64,000 bases of DNA from Lysobacterales bacterium (GCA_017305055.1 JAFKMZ010000007.1:1-64000); one strand, 5' to 3'. Shown: positions 1 through 9,318, counted from the stretch's first letter. Made by a program: numbers and translations. The notes: a model not told the origin generated them from the letters alone.

Positions 1-361
1 TTTCGAGAGTCATTGCGAGCATCACCTGGCGCCCATCATCGGCCGCGCCCACGTCGGCTACCTGCCGACCAACCGCGTGGTCGGCATCAGCAAACTCGCC
101 CGTGTGGTCGATGCCTACGCCAAACGCATGCAGGTGCAGGAAAAGCTCACCGCGCAGATCGCCCAGTGCATCCAGGACAACCTGCATCCGGCCGGCGTGG
201 CCGTGGTGATCGACGCCAGCCACGAGTGCATGACCACGCGCGGCGTGCACAAGCGCGGCGTGTCGATGGTCACCAGCCAGATGCTCGGCGTGTTCCGCGA
301 CGATCCGCGCACGCGGGTGGAATTCCTGCAGTTCATCGGCATCGACCGCATGGGGCACTGA
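1..361 (+). CDS. folE: GTP cyclohydrolase I, 3' part (5' end outside window)
   Basis: C-terminal part of GTP cyclohydrolase I, which converts GTP to 7,8-dihydroneopterin triphosphate, the first step of folate and pterin synthesis in the cytoplasm. The open frame runs in from the window edge in phase 2. It shows the zinc and active-site stretch [12 protein letters not shown], then [18 protein letters not shown], and later the second zinc cysteine in [14 protein letters not shown]. These are the family signatures in the right order. The protein ends [10 protein letters not shown] second complete folE lies at 53822-54460, and this partial copy has the more typical C-terminal tail. Neighbours upstream are not visible. 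Identification is secure; the N-terminus is missing only because of the window edge. Confidence 0.95.
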   Translation, partial: FESHCEHHLAPIIGRAHVGYLPTNRVVGISKLARVVDAYAKRMQVQEKLTAQIAQCIQDNLHPAGVAVVIDASHECMTTRGVHKRGVSMVTSQMLGVFRDDPRTRVEFLQFIGIDRMGH

Positions 362-439
362 GCACCGGCCACGCGTCGATGCGGTGACGTGGCACGCCGG
401 CAGCGCCGCACACGCCCGGGCACCGACCGACCGTCGGGC

Positions 440-1645
440 TCAGGCCGAGATCGCCAGTTTCTCCGAGCGATACAGGTGCGCCGTCACCAGCACCGCGGCC
501 ACGGCTGCCAGGCTGGTGCCGGCCAGGCACAAGCCCAGGTGGGCGGCGCCAATCTCCCCGCCGCGCAGCAGGTCGAGGATGCCCAGATGCTGGCCGAGCA
601 GAGGCACCAGGTACATCCATGCCTGCGGTTTCACCGGCAAGGCCATCAGCAGCACGCTGGGAATGATCGGCACCATCATCAGCAGCGAGAGATAGGTCTG
701 CGCCTCGCGAAAGCTCTTGGCAAAGGCGGCGACCAGGGATTGCAGGGCGGCAAACAAGGCCACCATCGGTACCTGCAACAGCAGGACGAAGGCCGCGAAG
801 TGCCAGCCCAGGTCGACCTCCATGCCCAGCTTGTCGGCCGGCACGAGGCGCCCGACCAGTGCGAAGACCAGCAGACACAGGAGCAGGCTGGCCAGGGAAA
901 ACGCGGCAATGGCCAGGAGCTTGCCGGCCAGGATCTGCCAGCGCGGCACGGGGTTCGCAAACAGCGGTTCCAATGATTGGCGCTCGCGCTCGCCGGCGGT
1001 CAGGTCGATGGCCAGATACATGCCGCCCATGAGGATGGTAAGGACGAAGAAGTACGGCAGGATGTTGAGCAGCAGCACCGCGCGTGCCTGCGGCGTCGCC
1101 TGGTCGCGCCTGGCCACCACCACCGGCGTGGCCAGGACCGGCGACATGCCGCGCGCCACCAGGCGCATGGCGCCCTGCTGGCGGGCATAGGCGTCGATCA
1201 GCTGGGTCACCCGCGCCACCGCGGTGGCGGCGTCGCGGCGCGAGGAGTCGAAGAACACCTCGACCTGTACCGGTTCGCCGCGGCTCCAGGCCTGCGGGTA
1301 ATCCGGGGCGATGCGCACCACCACGTCGGCGTCCTGGTCGCGCACGGCGCGGGCGGGATCCGCCACGGCAGGCCGCGGCTCGATGCCGCCGGCCTCGAGC
1401 GCCTCGACCACATGCGGGGCGTAGGTCGCGCCAATCACCGGCACCGGCAGCGGTTGCGTGGCCTTGTCCAGCTGCTGGTTCACCATGACCACGATCAGCA
1501 TGACGAAAAACAACGGTCCAAGCAGTGGCCCGGTGACGAAGGCACTGACCAGGGTGCGCCGGTCGCGCAGGTTTTCGCGCACTTCCTTGACCAGCACGGT
1601 GAACACCGTGGACCGGCGGCGCGGCGTTCCGGCCACGGCGCTCAT
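440..1645 (-). CDS. ABC-2 type transporter permease (NatB-like)
   Basis: A 401-residue membrane subunit of an ABC exporter. It begins with a short basic segment and VFTVLVKEVRENLRDRRTL, typical of NatB/ABC-2 permeases, followed by a first membrane helix (about residues 33-53). A long extracytoplasmic domain comes next, then a cluster of about five hydrophobic helices from about residue 190 to the end. The motif AGERERQSLEPLFANPVPR between helices is the ERE..LE..L loop common in Na+-exporter-type permeases. Its ATG overlaps the stop of the ATPase gene by four bases (ATGA), so the two are translationally coupled and surely work together. The substrate cannot be read from sequence: NatAB exports Na+ in Bacillus, but many relatives export drugs or peptides. 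Confidence 0.88.
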   Translation of the reverse strand: MSAVAGTPRRRSTVFTVLVKEVRENLRDRRTLVSAFVTGPLLGPLFFVMLIVVMVNQQLDKATQPLPVPVIGATYAPHVVEALEAGGIEPRPAVADPARAVRDQDADVVVRIAPDYPQAWSRGEPVQVEVFFDSSRRDAATAVARVTQLIDAYARQQGAMRLVARGMSPVLATPVVVARRDQATPQARAVLLLNILPYFFVLTILMGGMYLAIDLTAGERERQSLEPLFANPVPRWQILAGKLLAIAAFSLASLLLCLLVFALVGRLVPADKLGMEVDLGWHFAAFVLLLQVPMVALFAALQSLVAAFAKSFREAQTYLSLLMMVPIIPSVLLMALPVKPQAWMYLVPLLGQHLGILDLLRGGEIGAAHLGLCLAGTSLAAVAAVLVTAHLYRSEKLAISA

Positions 1646-2376
1646 GCCGCCAATCCCTCACCACTGCCGATGAGCTCCACGAAAGCGTCTTCCAGGCTGG
1701 CCGCGCCGGTCTGTTCGCGCAGGGCCTGCGGCGCCGCGTCGGCCACGATCCGGCCGCGGGCCATGATCACCACGCGGTCGCACAAGGCGGCGACTTCCTG
1801 CATCACATGGCTGGAAAACAGCACGCAGCAGCCCTCGGCGCGCAACCCGCGCATGAACTGGCGCAGCGCCCGCGTGGCCATCACGTCCAGGCCATTGCTG
1901 GGCTCGTCCAGGATCACGTTGTGCGGGTCGTGGACCAGGGCGCGCGCAATCGCGGTCTTGACCCGCTCACCCTGGGAGAACCCGGCGGCACGCCGGTCGG
2001 CGATCGACTCCATGCCCAGGGCGTGGATCAACGCTTCCGCGCGCGCACCGAGCTCAGTCTCCGGCATGCCGTGCAGGCGCCCGAAATACTCGATGTTCTC
2101 GCGTGCGGTGAGGCGCGTATACAAGCCGCGGGCGTCGGGCAGGACACCCAGGCGGCGGCGTACGCCCAGCGGGTCCACGGCCGCATCCAGGCCATCGACC
2201 AGCACCTGTCCGCGGTCTGGCACCATCAACGTGTACAGCATGCGCAGGCAGGTGGTCTTGCCGGCGCCGTTCGGCCCCAGCAGGCCGGTGATCTCGCCGT
2301 CACGGGCAAGGAAGCTCACCTCGTCGACCGCGACCACGTCGCCAAATGCCTTGTGCAGCGCGCGCACCTCGATCAT
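1642..2376 (-). CDS. ABC transporter ATP-binding protein (NatA-like)
   Basis: A 244-residue cytoplasmic ATPase driving the downstream permease. It has a Walker A (GPNGAGKTT), a Q-loop region, an ABC signature written as FSQGERVKTAIARAL, a Walker B followed by the catalytic Glu (NVILDEPSNGLD), and the switch His in LFSSHVMQEV. The start was placed at the ATG giving MIEVRALHKAFGD, because this is where homology to the family begins and because it overlaps the stop of the upstream hydrolase gene as ATGA. A longer in-frame upstream reading is only antisense-quality sequence. Order hydrolase-ATPase-permease with two ATGA overlaps indicates a single operon. Confidence 0.92.
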   Translation of the reverse strand: MIEVRALHKAFGDVVAVDEVSFLARDGEITGLLGPNGAGKTTCLRMLYTLMVPDRGQVLVDGLDAAVDPLGVRRRLGVLPDARGLYTRLTARENIEYFGRLHGMPETELGARAEALIHALGMESIADRRAAGFSQGERVKTAIARALVHDPHNVILDEPSNGLDVMATRALRQFMRGLRAEGCCVLFSSHVMQEVAALCDRVVIMARGRIVADAAPQALREQTGAASLEDAFVELIGSGEGLAA

Positions 2377-3968
2377 GGCAAGGCCCCGTTGAAATTGAGG
2401 AAGATCGGCGTCGGCTGCAGGCGATCCAGGCAGCTTGCGTCCAGGCCCTTGGGGTCGAGCTTCTGGATGAACTGCTTGATCAGCTCGGGGGCACAGCCGG
2501 CCGCCATCACGCTGTGTGCCTGGCCCCTGAGCACCAGCACGCGGGCATCGGCGAGGTGCCCGGCCACTTCCTGCGCGTAGCGCGGTGGCGTCACCGGATC
2601 GTATTGGCCAGCCAGCAGCAAGCTTGGCTTGGCGCTGACCAGCGGGGCATGAAAATCCACCGGACGCGTACCCTTCGGCCACACCGAGCAAATCGTCTTG
2701 AGCGCATCGACCAGATGCGTACCCAGCAACGTGTCGGCATCCTGCGGCCGAGGTCGGTACAAATCCGCATCCTCGCTGCAGATCACCGAATACTGCATGC
2801 CGCTACCGGCAAGCTCGGTCAGGTCGCCGGACAGGATCTTCGCCTGGCCGAGCAGCGGGCCGACATCGCCGTGCGCTGCCGAATCGATGGACAGCGGCAA
2901 CAGGGCAGCGGTGGCCGGCGTGTAGGAAAACATGCGCACCACGCTGGCCAGCAGGTCCTCGTCCAGCATCTGCTGCGAGCTCTGGTAGGTTTGCGGATCG
3001 CGATACGTCACCAGGTGCGGGTTGGCGCGCAAGGCATCGCGCAGCTGCGTGAGTGTCTGCTGCGGATCCCCGAACTGCCTGGCGCAAGCCGGCTCGGCCG
3101 TGCAGCGGGAAAACAGCGCATGCAGCGCCGCCTCCAGGTCGCTGGCGAAGCTTTCCCCGAGCACCAGGGAATTGGGCACCACGCTGTCCAGCACCATGCT
3201 GCGCACGGAATCCGGAAACGCGCGCAGGTACTGCTGGGCCATCCGCGTGCCGTAGGACACCCCTACCAGGTCGAAGCTTGGCCCACCCAGCGCGCGACGC
3301 ACATCCTCCAGATCCTGCACCGCCGCCGTGGTGGTGTAGTAGCGCGGATCGGCATGGCGGCTCACCGTCGCCAGGCAATCCAGCGCCGCGCGACGCACCG
3401 TGACCACGTCGAAGCTGGTACCGGCATCGGCCGCCTGCGCCTCGTCGTGCTCGGGGCAGTCCAGCGCATTGGACCCGCCGGTGCCACGCTGGTCGAGCAG
3501 CAAGACGTGGTGGTGCGCCAACAGTGGTCCGAATACCGGAGCGATGATCCGCGCCGACTCGGTGGCCGCCTGTCCCGGCCCACCGGCAAGAAATACCAGC
3601 ATGTCCGGGTCTGCCACCGGCGAGCTGGAACGCAGCACCGCTAGGTTCAGCTCGATCCTGCGGCTGCGCGGGTCGGCGCGGTTCTCCGGCACCGGAAACT
3701 TCGCGCACCAGGCCGGTGTGCTGAGCCCGCTGTGCGGCTGAGCGAGCTCACAGGCGGTGAGGGTCAATCGCCCCAGGCGCCAGGTTGCCGGTTTGGCGGG
3801 AACGGCGGCGGCACCGTTGGCTGCAGTCGAATGTGGCGGCAGGCTGCGGGCCGACGATGCCACCGCCAGCGGCGAGGCGCTCTTGGCCGGGTCTTGCTGC
3901 CTCGCGCCGGCAACCGGCAGCAGCAGGGCAGCCAACAGGCCCATGCCGAGCGATGCTTTCAATGCCAT
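2373..3968 (-). CDS. secreted TAP-like alpha/beta hydrolase (tripeptidyl aminopeptidase-like)
   Basis: A 531-residue exported serine hydrolase. Residues 1-22 form a signal peptide (MALKASLGMGLLAALLLPVAGA). The alpha/beta-hydrolase core shows the oxyanion region FLAGGPGQ (about 126-133), the strand-loop LLDQRGTGGSN, the nucleophile elbow GVSYGT with Ser238, an acid in GQYDPVTPP and the histidine in GQAHSVM. The C-terminal part matches the TAP-like domain of tripeptidyl aminopeptidases, so a peptidase or small-peptide hydrolase role is likely. Start chosen at the ATG preceded by GGAGGG at good spacing; an ATG eight codons upstream is possible. Its stop overlaps the ABC ATPase start (ATGA). That coupling of a secreted peptidase to an exporter is unusual and suggests peptide or peptide-antibiotic handling (inference). 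Confidence 0.85.
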   Translation of the reverse strand: MALKASLGMGLLAALLLPVAGARQQDPAKSASPLAVASSARSLPPHSTAANGAAAVPAKPATWRLGRLTLTACELAQPHSGLSTPAWCAKFPVPENRADPRSRRIELNLAVLRSSSPVADPDMLVFLAGGPGQAATESARIIAPVFGPLLAHHHVLLLDQRGTGGSNALDCPEHDEAQAADAGTSFDVVTVRRAALDCLATVSRHADPRYYTTTAAVQDLEDVRRALGGPSFDLVGVSYGTRMAQQYLRAFPDSVRSMVLDSVVPNSLVLGESFASDLEAALHALFSRCTAEPACARQFGDPQQTLTQLRDALRANPHLVTYRDPQTYQSSQQMLDEDLLASVVRMFSYTPATAALLPLSIDSAAHGDVGPLLGQAKILSGDLTELAGSGMQYSVICSEDADLYRPRPQDADTLLGTHLVDALKTICSVWPKGTRPVDFHAPLVSAKPSLLLAGQYDPVTPPRYAQEVAGHLADARVLVLRGQAHSVMAAGCAPELIKQFIQKLDPKGLDASCLDRLQPTPIFLNFNGALP

Positions 3969-4249
3969 GCCCACCCTCCGTACCACCACCATCCGGGTCC
4001 GCGGCCGACACGCCCGCGCGGGCGTCGACCGCCATTCCGGCATGCACGGTGGCGGACGAACGCCGGCAAGCAGCTCCGCCACGCCGCAGCCCAGCCGATG
4101 CCGCCAAGTGTGACAGGTACGACGCGCACGCAGGCCCCATGCCCATTTCCAGCACTTGGCGTTTGCTCGGCGCTCGGCGGCCACATTGTGGCCAGGCAGG
4201 AGGCTTGGCGCGGCGTCGCCAATCCACCAATCCATTTGTGACAGGCGCT

Positions 4250-4996
4250 TCAGCGCGAGGAGACGTATTTCTCGCGGCGGATGTGCGCCACCGGCAGGCC
4301 GGCTTCCTTCAGGGCGGTGAACGCCTGGTCGACCATCTCCGGGTTCCCGCACAGGTACGCAATGTCATGCTCGGCATGCGGCTGCAGCTCCGCCAGCACC
4401 TGGTGGACATGACCACAGCGATCCCGCGGGCGTGGCGTGGCCCGCGCCTCGCGGCTCAGGCAGCTGTAGAACGTGAAGCCGGGATGGGTCTCGGCAAAGG
4501 CCTCGAACTGCTCGCCGTACAGCAACTCGCGCTCGTTGCGTGCCCCGTACACCAGCACCACCTCGCGCTCGCCGGAGGCAAGCAGCTTCTCCATCTGCGG
4601 CAGCATGGCGCGATACGGCGTCACCCCGGTACCGGTGGCCACCAGCAGATAGCGTCGATTGGCGTCATTGGCCTGCAGGGAAAAGCGCCCGTACGGCCCG
4701 CTGGCGTCGATCAGACCGCCAATGGGCAAATTGGCCAGCAACTGCGTGGCGGCGCCACCGTCCACATAGCTGACTGCGATTTCAACCTGGTCGATCGGCG
4801 ACACGCCATCGCCGACCGTCGCCACCGAATAGCTGCGCTTGGTTGCCGTACCGTCGGGATAGGCAAAATGCACCTGCAGGAATTGCCCAGGCACCAGCGG
4901 CAAGGGCTGACCATCGGCGCGCGCGAAGCTCAGGTGACGTACGTTTGGCGCCAGCATGTAGCCGTTGACGAGCTTGAGTTGGAAATGTTCGACCAT
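4250..4996 (-). CDS. fpr: ferredoxin--NADP reductase
   Basis: A 248-residue cytoplasmic flavoprotein moving electrons between NADPH and ferredoxin or flavodoxin. The FAD domain carries the RSYS motif (Arg54-Ser57), then YGRFSL. The NADP domain starts with YLLVATGTGVTPYRAML (about 116-132) and continues with VYGARNERELLYGEQF and YLCGNPEMVD. It ends YVSSR, a short C-terminal tail like bacterial subclass I Fpr. Start set at the ATG giving MVEHFQLKLVNG; a longer frame upstream lacks family similarity. It stands alone on the minus strand, separated from the TAP-like hydrolase start by about 280 bases. Confidence 0.93.
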   Translation of the reverse strand: MVEHFQLKLVNGYMLAPNVRHLSFARADGQPLPLVPGQFLQVHFAYPDGTATKRSYSVATVGDGVSPIDQVEIAVSYVDGGAATQLLANLPIGGLIDASGPYGRFSLQANDANRRYLLVATGTGVTPYRAMLPQMEKLLASGEREVVLVYGARNERELLYGEQFEAFAETHPGFTFYSCLSREARATPRPRDRCGHVHQVLAELQPHAEHDIAYLCGNPEMVDQAFTALKEAGLPVAHIRREKYVSSR

Positions 4997-5369
4997 GGAT
5001 GGATTGTGTTCCCGTGAAAATCCCGGCTCGCCGCGCGCAAGCATTGCGTAGTGAAGTGGTTGCTCCGATGCCCGGCTTCAAGCCCGCGCCCCTGGGGTCG
5101 GCACGCCGCGACGCAAGTTATACTAAGCGCCTTTGCGGCGGCTACCGGCAACAGCCAAGGCACCAGCGGCAGATGCGCCACGGCCGGCGCGCCAAGCTGT
5201 AACCCGGCCCGGGATCATCGCGGCCAGACGCTGATCCCGATGCAAAGCCGCAGCCTGGCGCGATAATGCACGTCATTCGCGGGCTGCACGCCGGCGGGGC
5301 GGCCAGGCCGGAGATGGCCTTGGCACGCCTGCTGTTCGGCATTCCGTTCCCCTGTCCCTGGTTTCCTTC
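4997..5369. other. divergent intergenic region between fpr and ABC operon
   Basis: No convincing gene is present. It must hold the divergent promoters for fpr (leftward) and the ABC pair (rightward). A TATAAC element reading leftward at 5117-5122 and a GATAAT element reading rightward at 5262-5267 are plausible -10 hexamers, but neither has a good -35 at normal spacing. No riboswitch or strong hairpin was recognised. Confidence 0.4.
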
Positions 5370-6305
5370 ATGACCGCAACTCCCGCCCTGGTGGTAGACA
5401 ACCTGCGCAAGACCTACAGCAACGGCGTCGAGGCCCTGAAAGGCATCAGCCTCACCGTGCAGCAAGGCGATTTTTTTGCGCTGCTGGGCCCGAACGGTGC
5501 CGGCAAATCGACCTTGATCGGCATCCTCTCCTCCCTGGTCAATGCCAGCAGCGGCGACGCGCAGGTGTTTGGCGTGTCGGTGCAGCGCGAGCGCAGCGCA
5601 GCCATGCGGCTGATCGGGCTGGTACCCCAGGAAGTCAACTTCAACCAGTTCGAAAGCCTGTTCGACATCTGCGTGAACGAGGCCGGCTTCTATGGCATCC
5701 CGCGCAAGCTCGCGGTGAAGCGGGCGGAGAAATACCTGCGCGAACTGCGCCTGTGGGACAAGGCCAGGATGCCGTCGCGCGAGCTCTCCGGCGGCATGAA
5801 GCGTCGCCTGATGATTGCCCGCGCGATGATGAGCGAGCCGAAGCTGCTGATCCTGGACGAACCGACCGCGGGCGTGGACATCGAGATCCGCCGCTCCATG
5901 TGGGAGTTCGTCAGCGCCATCAACCAGGCCGGCACCACCGTCATCCTCACCACGCATTACCTCGAGGAGGCGGAAAAGCTCTGTCGCAACATCGCCATCA
6001 TCGACTACGGCACGATCATCGAGAACACCAGCATGCACCGCCTGCTGGCCAAGCTCGACAAGGAGACCTTCGTGCTCGACGTCGCCGCCATGCCCGAGGT
6101 GCTGCCCACCCTGGACGGTGTCGTCCTGCGCCGGCGCGACGAGCAGACCCTGGAAGCCGAGATGTCCCGCGCGCACGACCTCAACTCGATGTTCGCCGAG
6201 CTGACCGCCGGCGGGATCATGGTGACTTCCATGCGCAACAAGACCAACCGCCTCGAGGAACTGTTCATGCGCCTGGTGGAAGACCAACGGCAGAAAGCCG
6301 CATGA
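5370..6305 (+). CDS. ABC transporter ATP-binding protein (YadG-like)
   Basis: A 311-residue ATPase with all motifs: Walker A GPNGAGKST (residues about 39-47), Q-loop LVPQE, signature LSGGMKRRLMIARAM, Walker B LLILDEPTAGVD and the switch histidine in TTHYLEEAE. After the core comes an approximately 80-residue C-terminal extension typical of DrrA/YadG-type multidrug or polyketide-exporter ATPases. The family resembles E. coli YadG, whose substrate is unknown. The TGA overlaps the ATG of the permease (ATGA), so the pair is translationally coupled and forms one exporter. Confidence 0.93.
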   Translation: MTATPALVVDNLRKTYSNGVEALKGISLTVQQGDFFALLGPNGAGKSTLIGILSSLVNASSGDAQVFGVSVQRERSAAMRLIGLVPQEVNFNQFESLFDICVNEAGFYGIPRKLAVKRAEKYLRELRLWDKARMPSRELSGGMKRRLMIARAMMSEPKLLILDEPTAGVDIEIRRSMWEFVSAINQAGTTVILTTHYLEEAEKLCRNIAIIDYGTIIENTSMHRLLAKLDKETFVLDVAAMPEVLPTLDGVVLRRRDEQTLEAEMSRAHDLNSMFAELTAGGIMVTSMRNKTNRLEELFMRLVEDQRQKAA

Positions 6306-7159
6306 GCCGGCCCATGCCTGAACCCGGCGAAGCCCGGGCTGCAGCCGCCCCGCCGGCGGCGGACACCCGGGCGCCGCGGCCGAGCCACCTGGATGCGAAC
6401 CTGGTCGGCCTGCGCACGCTGATCCGCCGCGAGATCGCGCGCATCCTGCGCATCTGGACGCAGACGCTGATCCCGCCGGCGATCACCATGACGCTGTACT
6501 TCGTGATCTTCGGCAAGCTCATCGGCAGCCGCATCGGCTCGATCGAAGGCGGGTTCACCTACATGCAATACATCGTGCCCGGCCTGGTCATGATGAGCAT
6601 CATCACCAACAGCTACGCCAACATCACCAGCTCGTTCTTCGGCCTGAAGTTCAGCCACGCGGTCGAGGAAATGCTGGTGTCGCCGATGTCGAACTGGGTG
6701 ATCCTGAGCGGCTACGTGGTCGGCGCCGTGGTGCGCGGCCTGGCGGTCGGCGTCATCGTGCTGGGCATCGCGCTGTTCTTCACCAGCCTGGATATCCAGC
6801 ATCCATTCATCACCTTTGCCTCGGTGCTGCTCGGCGCGATCATCTTCTCACTGGCCGGCTTCATCAACGCGGTGTACGCCACCAAGTTCGACGACATCGC
6901 CCTGGTGCCCACGTTCATCCTGACCCCGCTGACCTACCTGGGCGGCGTGTTCTACTCGATCCACATGCTGGGCGAGCCGTGGCAGGCCATCTCCCGCGCC
7001 AACCCGATCCTGTACATGGTCAATGCCTTCCGCTACGGCGTGCTCGGCATCACCGACGTCAACGTGCCGATTGCCTTCGCCGTGATGCTCGGCTTCGTCG
7101 TGGTGCTGTGGATCGTCGCCCTGCACCTGCTCAGGCGCGGTGTGGGCCTGCGCTCCTGA
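6302..7159 (+). CDS. ABC-2 type transporter permease (YadH-like)
   Basis: A 285-residue inner-membrane subunit partnering the preceding ATPase. A proline/alanine-rich cytoplasmic leader (about residues 1-30) is followed by LRTLIRREIARILRIW and six hydrophobic segments, including PPAITMTLYFVIFGKLIG and VPGLVMMSIITNSY. The stretch TPLTYLGGVFYS followed by NPILYMVNAFRYGVLG is the conserved C-terminal ABC-2 signature. Start is the ATG overlapping the ATPase stop. The gene ends 28 bases before the convergent tsaD stop. Confidence 0.93.
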   Translation: MSRPMPEPGEARAAAAPPAADTRAPRPSHLDANLVGLRTLIRREIARILRIWTQTLIPPAITMTLYFVIFGKLIGSRIGSIEGGFTYMQYIVPGLVMMSIITNSYANITSSFFGLKFSHAVEEMLVSPMSNWVILSGYVVGAVVRGLAVGVIVLGIALFFTSLDIQHPFITFASVLLGAIIFSLAGFINAVYATKFDDIALVPTFILTPLTYLGGVFYSIHMLGEPWQAISRANPILYMVNAFRYGVLGITDVNVPIAFAVMLGFVVVLWIVALHLLRRGVGLRS

Positions 7160-7160
7160 C

Positions 7161-7180
7161 ACCGGTTTCCTGAAACCGGT
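7161..7180. terminator. hairpin between convergent ABC permease and tsaD genes
   Basis: Perfect 8-bp inverted repeat ACCGGTTT / AAACCGGT with a 4-base loop, in the 28-base gap between two convergent stops. There is no clear T-tract on either strand, so it is at best a weak bidirectional terminator or 3'-end-stabilising hairpin. Confidence 0.5.
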
Positions 7181-7187
7181 TCCCGCG

Positions 7188-8252
7188 CTACGCCGCGGGC
7201 AGGCTCTGCAAATCCCAGCGAGGGTAGACCGGCACGGTGGCGTCCTGATGCTGTCCGCTGGCCAGGCGGATGGCACCGGCCAGGGCGATCATGGCGCCGT
7301 TGTCGGTGCAGAACGCGGGACGGGGGAAGTACACGCGGAACCCATCCTGCTCCGCCGCCACAGCCAGCTCGCGACGCAATCGTCGATTGGCGCTGACGCC
7401 GCCGGCAATCACCAGCCGGGTTGCGCCGGCGGCCCGCAGCGCGCGCCGGCACTTGATGATCAGCGTGGCCACGATGGCCTCCTCGAAGCCGCAGGCCACA
7501 TCCTTGCACGTCTGCTCGCTGTGGTCGCTGGCCTGCCAGGCCAGCAGCACCTGGGTCTTCAAGCCGGAAAAGCTGAAATCGAGGCCTGGCCGGTCGGTCA
7601 TGGGACGGGCAAAGTGGAACCTGCCGGGCGTGCCTTGCTCGGCCAGCTTGGCGAGCATCGGGCCGCCGGGATAGGGCAGGCCCATCATCTTGGCGGTCTT
7701 GTCGAACGCCTCGCCGGCGGCGTCGTCCAGCGTGTCGCCGAGGATGCGGTAGGCACCGATCGCCTCCACCGCGACCAGCATGGAATGGCCGCCCGACACC
7801 AGCAGGGCCACAAACGGCGGCTGGGGCGGGTCGTCCTCCAGCAACGGTGCCAGCAGGTGACCTTCCATGTGATGCACGCCGAGGGCCGGAACGCCGAGCC
7901 CCCAGGCCAACGCCCGCCCGGCACAGGCCCCCACCAGCAAGGCGCCGACCAGGCCGGGACCAGCGGTGTAGGCCACTCCGCCCAGATCCTCCAGCCCAAG
8001 CCCGGCATCGGCCAGGGTGCGGCGTACCAGCGGCAGCAGCTTGCGCACATGGTCGCGGCTGGCCAGTTCCGGTACCACCCCGCCGTAATCGGCGTGCAGC
8101 TTGATCTGGCTGTACACGTTGTGGGCCAGCAGGCCGCGCCCCGGGGCCTCCGGCTCCCAGCGCACGACAGCCACACCCGTCTCGTCACAGGAGGTTTCGA
8201 TGCCCAATACGGGTTTCAATGCCCTGGGCTTTGAAAAATCGGTGTTATCCAC
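7188..8252 (-). CDS. tsaD: tRNA N6-adenosine threonylcarbamoyltransferase TsaD
   Basis: The 354-residue TsaD subunit transfers the threonylcarbamoyl group to A37 of ANN-decoding tRNAs, in complex with TsaB and TsaE in the cytoplasm. It opens with the ASKHA fold signature [15 protein letters not shown] (residues 16-30), and has metal ligands H128 and H132 in HHMEGH, the SGGHS loop, the NTP-binding SFSGLKTQ, and the late GGVSAN and CTDNGAMIA motifs with the third metal ligand. Length is normal with a slight N-terminal extension ([14 protein letters not shown]). It is divergent from rpsU, and its start codon lies inside the rpsU promoter, a classic arrangement in gammaproteobacteria. Confidence 0.97.
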   Translation of the reverse strand: MDNTDFSKPRALKPVLGIETSCDETGVAVVRWEPEAPGRGLLAHNVYSQIKLHADYGGVVPELASRDHVRKLLPLVRRTLADAGLGLEDLGGVAYTAGPGLVGALLVGACAGRALAWGLGVPALGVHHMEGHLLAPLLEDDPPQPPFVALLVSGGHSMLVAVEAIGAYRILGDTLDDAAGEAFDKTAKMMGLPYPGGPMLAKLAEQGTPGRFHFARPMTDRPGLDFSFSGLKTQVLLAWQASDHSEQTCKDVACGFEEAIVATLIIKCRRALRAAGATRLVIAGGVSANRRLRRELAVAAEQDGFRVYFPRPAFCTDNGAMIALAGAIRLASGQHQDATVPVYPRWDLQSLPAA

Positions 8253-8260
8253 AGTACAAT
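8231..8260 (+). promoter_or_regulatory. sigma-70 promoter for rpsU operon
   Basis: TTGAAA at 8231-8236 and TACAAT at 8255-8260, separated by 18 bases, about 60 bases before the rpsU start. It is the best promoter match in this part of the window and overlaps the first codons of the divergent tsaD gene. Confidence 0.75.
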
Positions 8261-8318
8261 GACCGGCTTCGTCCCACTGAATTTCCGCAAGTGCGGAAGG
8301 TTACCACCCGGAGTCTTC

Positions 8319-8534
8319 ATGCCCAACGTCAAAGTCCGCGAGAACGAACCGTTCGAGATCGCCTTGCGGCGTTTCAAGCGCACCTGCGAAAAGGCCGGCA
8401 TCCTCGCGGAAACGCGCAAGCGCGAGTTCTACGAAAAGCCGACCCAGGAGCGCAAGCGCAAGCGCGCTGCCGCAGTGAAGCGGCACCTGCGCCGCCTGTC
8501 GCGAGACGTTTCCCGCAAGACCCGGATGTATTGA
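8319..8534 (+). CDS. rpsU: 30S ribosomal protein S21
   Basis: A 71-residue basic ribosomal protein of the small subunit, starting [21 protein letters not shown] and ending [13 protein letters not shown], which is a near-perfect S21 pattern for Xanthomonadales. The ATG follows a GGAG ribosome-binding site, and a longer in-frame start upstream is not needed. It heads the macromolecular synthesis block with yqeY and dnaG downstream. Confidence 0.98.
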   Translation: MPNVKVRENEPFEIALRRFKRTCEKAGILAETRKREFYEKPTQERKRKRAAAVKRHLRRLSRDVSRKTRMY

Positions 8535-8541
8535 GTCGCCC

Positions 8542-8563
8542 GGGCCGAGCCAACGGCTCGCCC
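8542..8563 (+). terminator. GC-rich hairpin after rpsU (attenuator-like)
   Basis: Imperfect inverted repeat with arms GGGCCGAGCC and GGCTCGCCC (one bulged base, 3-base loop), starting 7 bases after the rpsU stop. It has no following T-run. In E. coli a partial terminator lies between rpsU and dnaG; this hairpin could serve the same purpose or mark an mRNA processing point (inference). Confidence 0.4.
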
Positions 8564-8717
8564 AGTGGCTGCGACCAGAACCATCCTGGCGCGACAGCGC
8601 CCTTGCCAGTTTTGCCCATCGGGCCGCAAGCCGGTGTTGCTGTAAAGTGACGCCGGCTTTGTCGTTTCCGCGCTTGCGCTGACGCGACATTCCGTTGTAG
8701 TCCCGCAGAGGCTTCCC

Positions 8718-9164
8718 ATGACGCTCAAGCAACAACTCGTCGAAGACATGAAGACCGCCATGCGTGCAGGCGACAAGCCGCGCCTGGGCGTGATCCGGCT
8801 GATGCTGGCTGCGATCAAGCAACACGAAGTCGACGAGCGCGTCGAGCAGACCGACGCCATGGTGCTCGCCACGCTGGAGAAGATGCTCAAGCAGCGCCGC
8901 GACTCGATCCAGCAGTACAGCGCGGCCGGTCGCGAAGACCTGGCCGAGGTCGAGCGCGCGGAAATGCGGGTCATCGAGGGTTACCTGCCGCCCAAGCTCG
9001 ACGACGCCGAGATCGATGCCCTGATCACCGCCGCCATCGCCGCTACCGGCGCCAGCTCACCGCGCGACATGGGCAAGGTGGTCGGCGCGGTAAAGGTCCA
9101 GGCGGCCGGACGGGCCGACATGGCCGCGGTATCGGCACGGATCAAGGCCCGGCTGGCGGAATAG
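8718..9164 (+). CDS. GatB/YqeY domain-containing protein
   Basis: A 148-residue cytoplasmic protein of the YqeY family, which resembles the tRNA-binding tail domain of GatB amidotransferase. It starts MTLKQQLVEDMKTAMRAGDKPRLGVIRLM, a strong family signature. Later motifs are RRDSIQQYSAAGREDL and EGYLPPKLDDAEI, and the end has DMGKVVGAVKVQAAGRADMAAVSARIKARL. Its biochemical role is not established; it is commonly found between rpsU and dnaG in this group, as here. Confidence 0.93.
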   Translation: MTLKQQLVEDMKTAMRAGDKPRLGVIRLMLAAIKQHEVDERVEQTDAMVLATLEKMLKQRRDSIQQYSAAGREDLAEVERAEMRVIEGYLPPKLDDAEIDALITAAIAATGASSPRDMGKVVGAVKVQAAGRADMAAVSARIKARLAE

Positions 9165-9318
9165 GCCGCCGCGGCCGCTCCGGCCGACAGGGCTTCCCGC
9201 GGACGTCACCTGCCGTCCCGCCGGAATGCGCCATCTATCCATTGCGTTCACGCCAGCACGGCTACAAGACCTGATCCCGCGCATTTCCTACGACTACCGC
9301 CACTGCAGGAGTAGTGCC

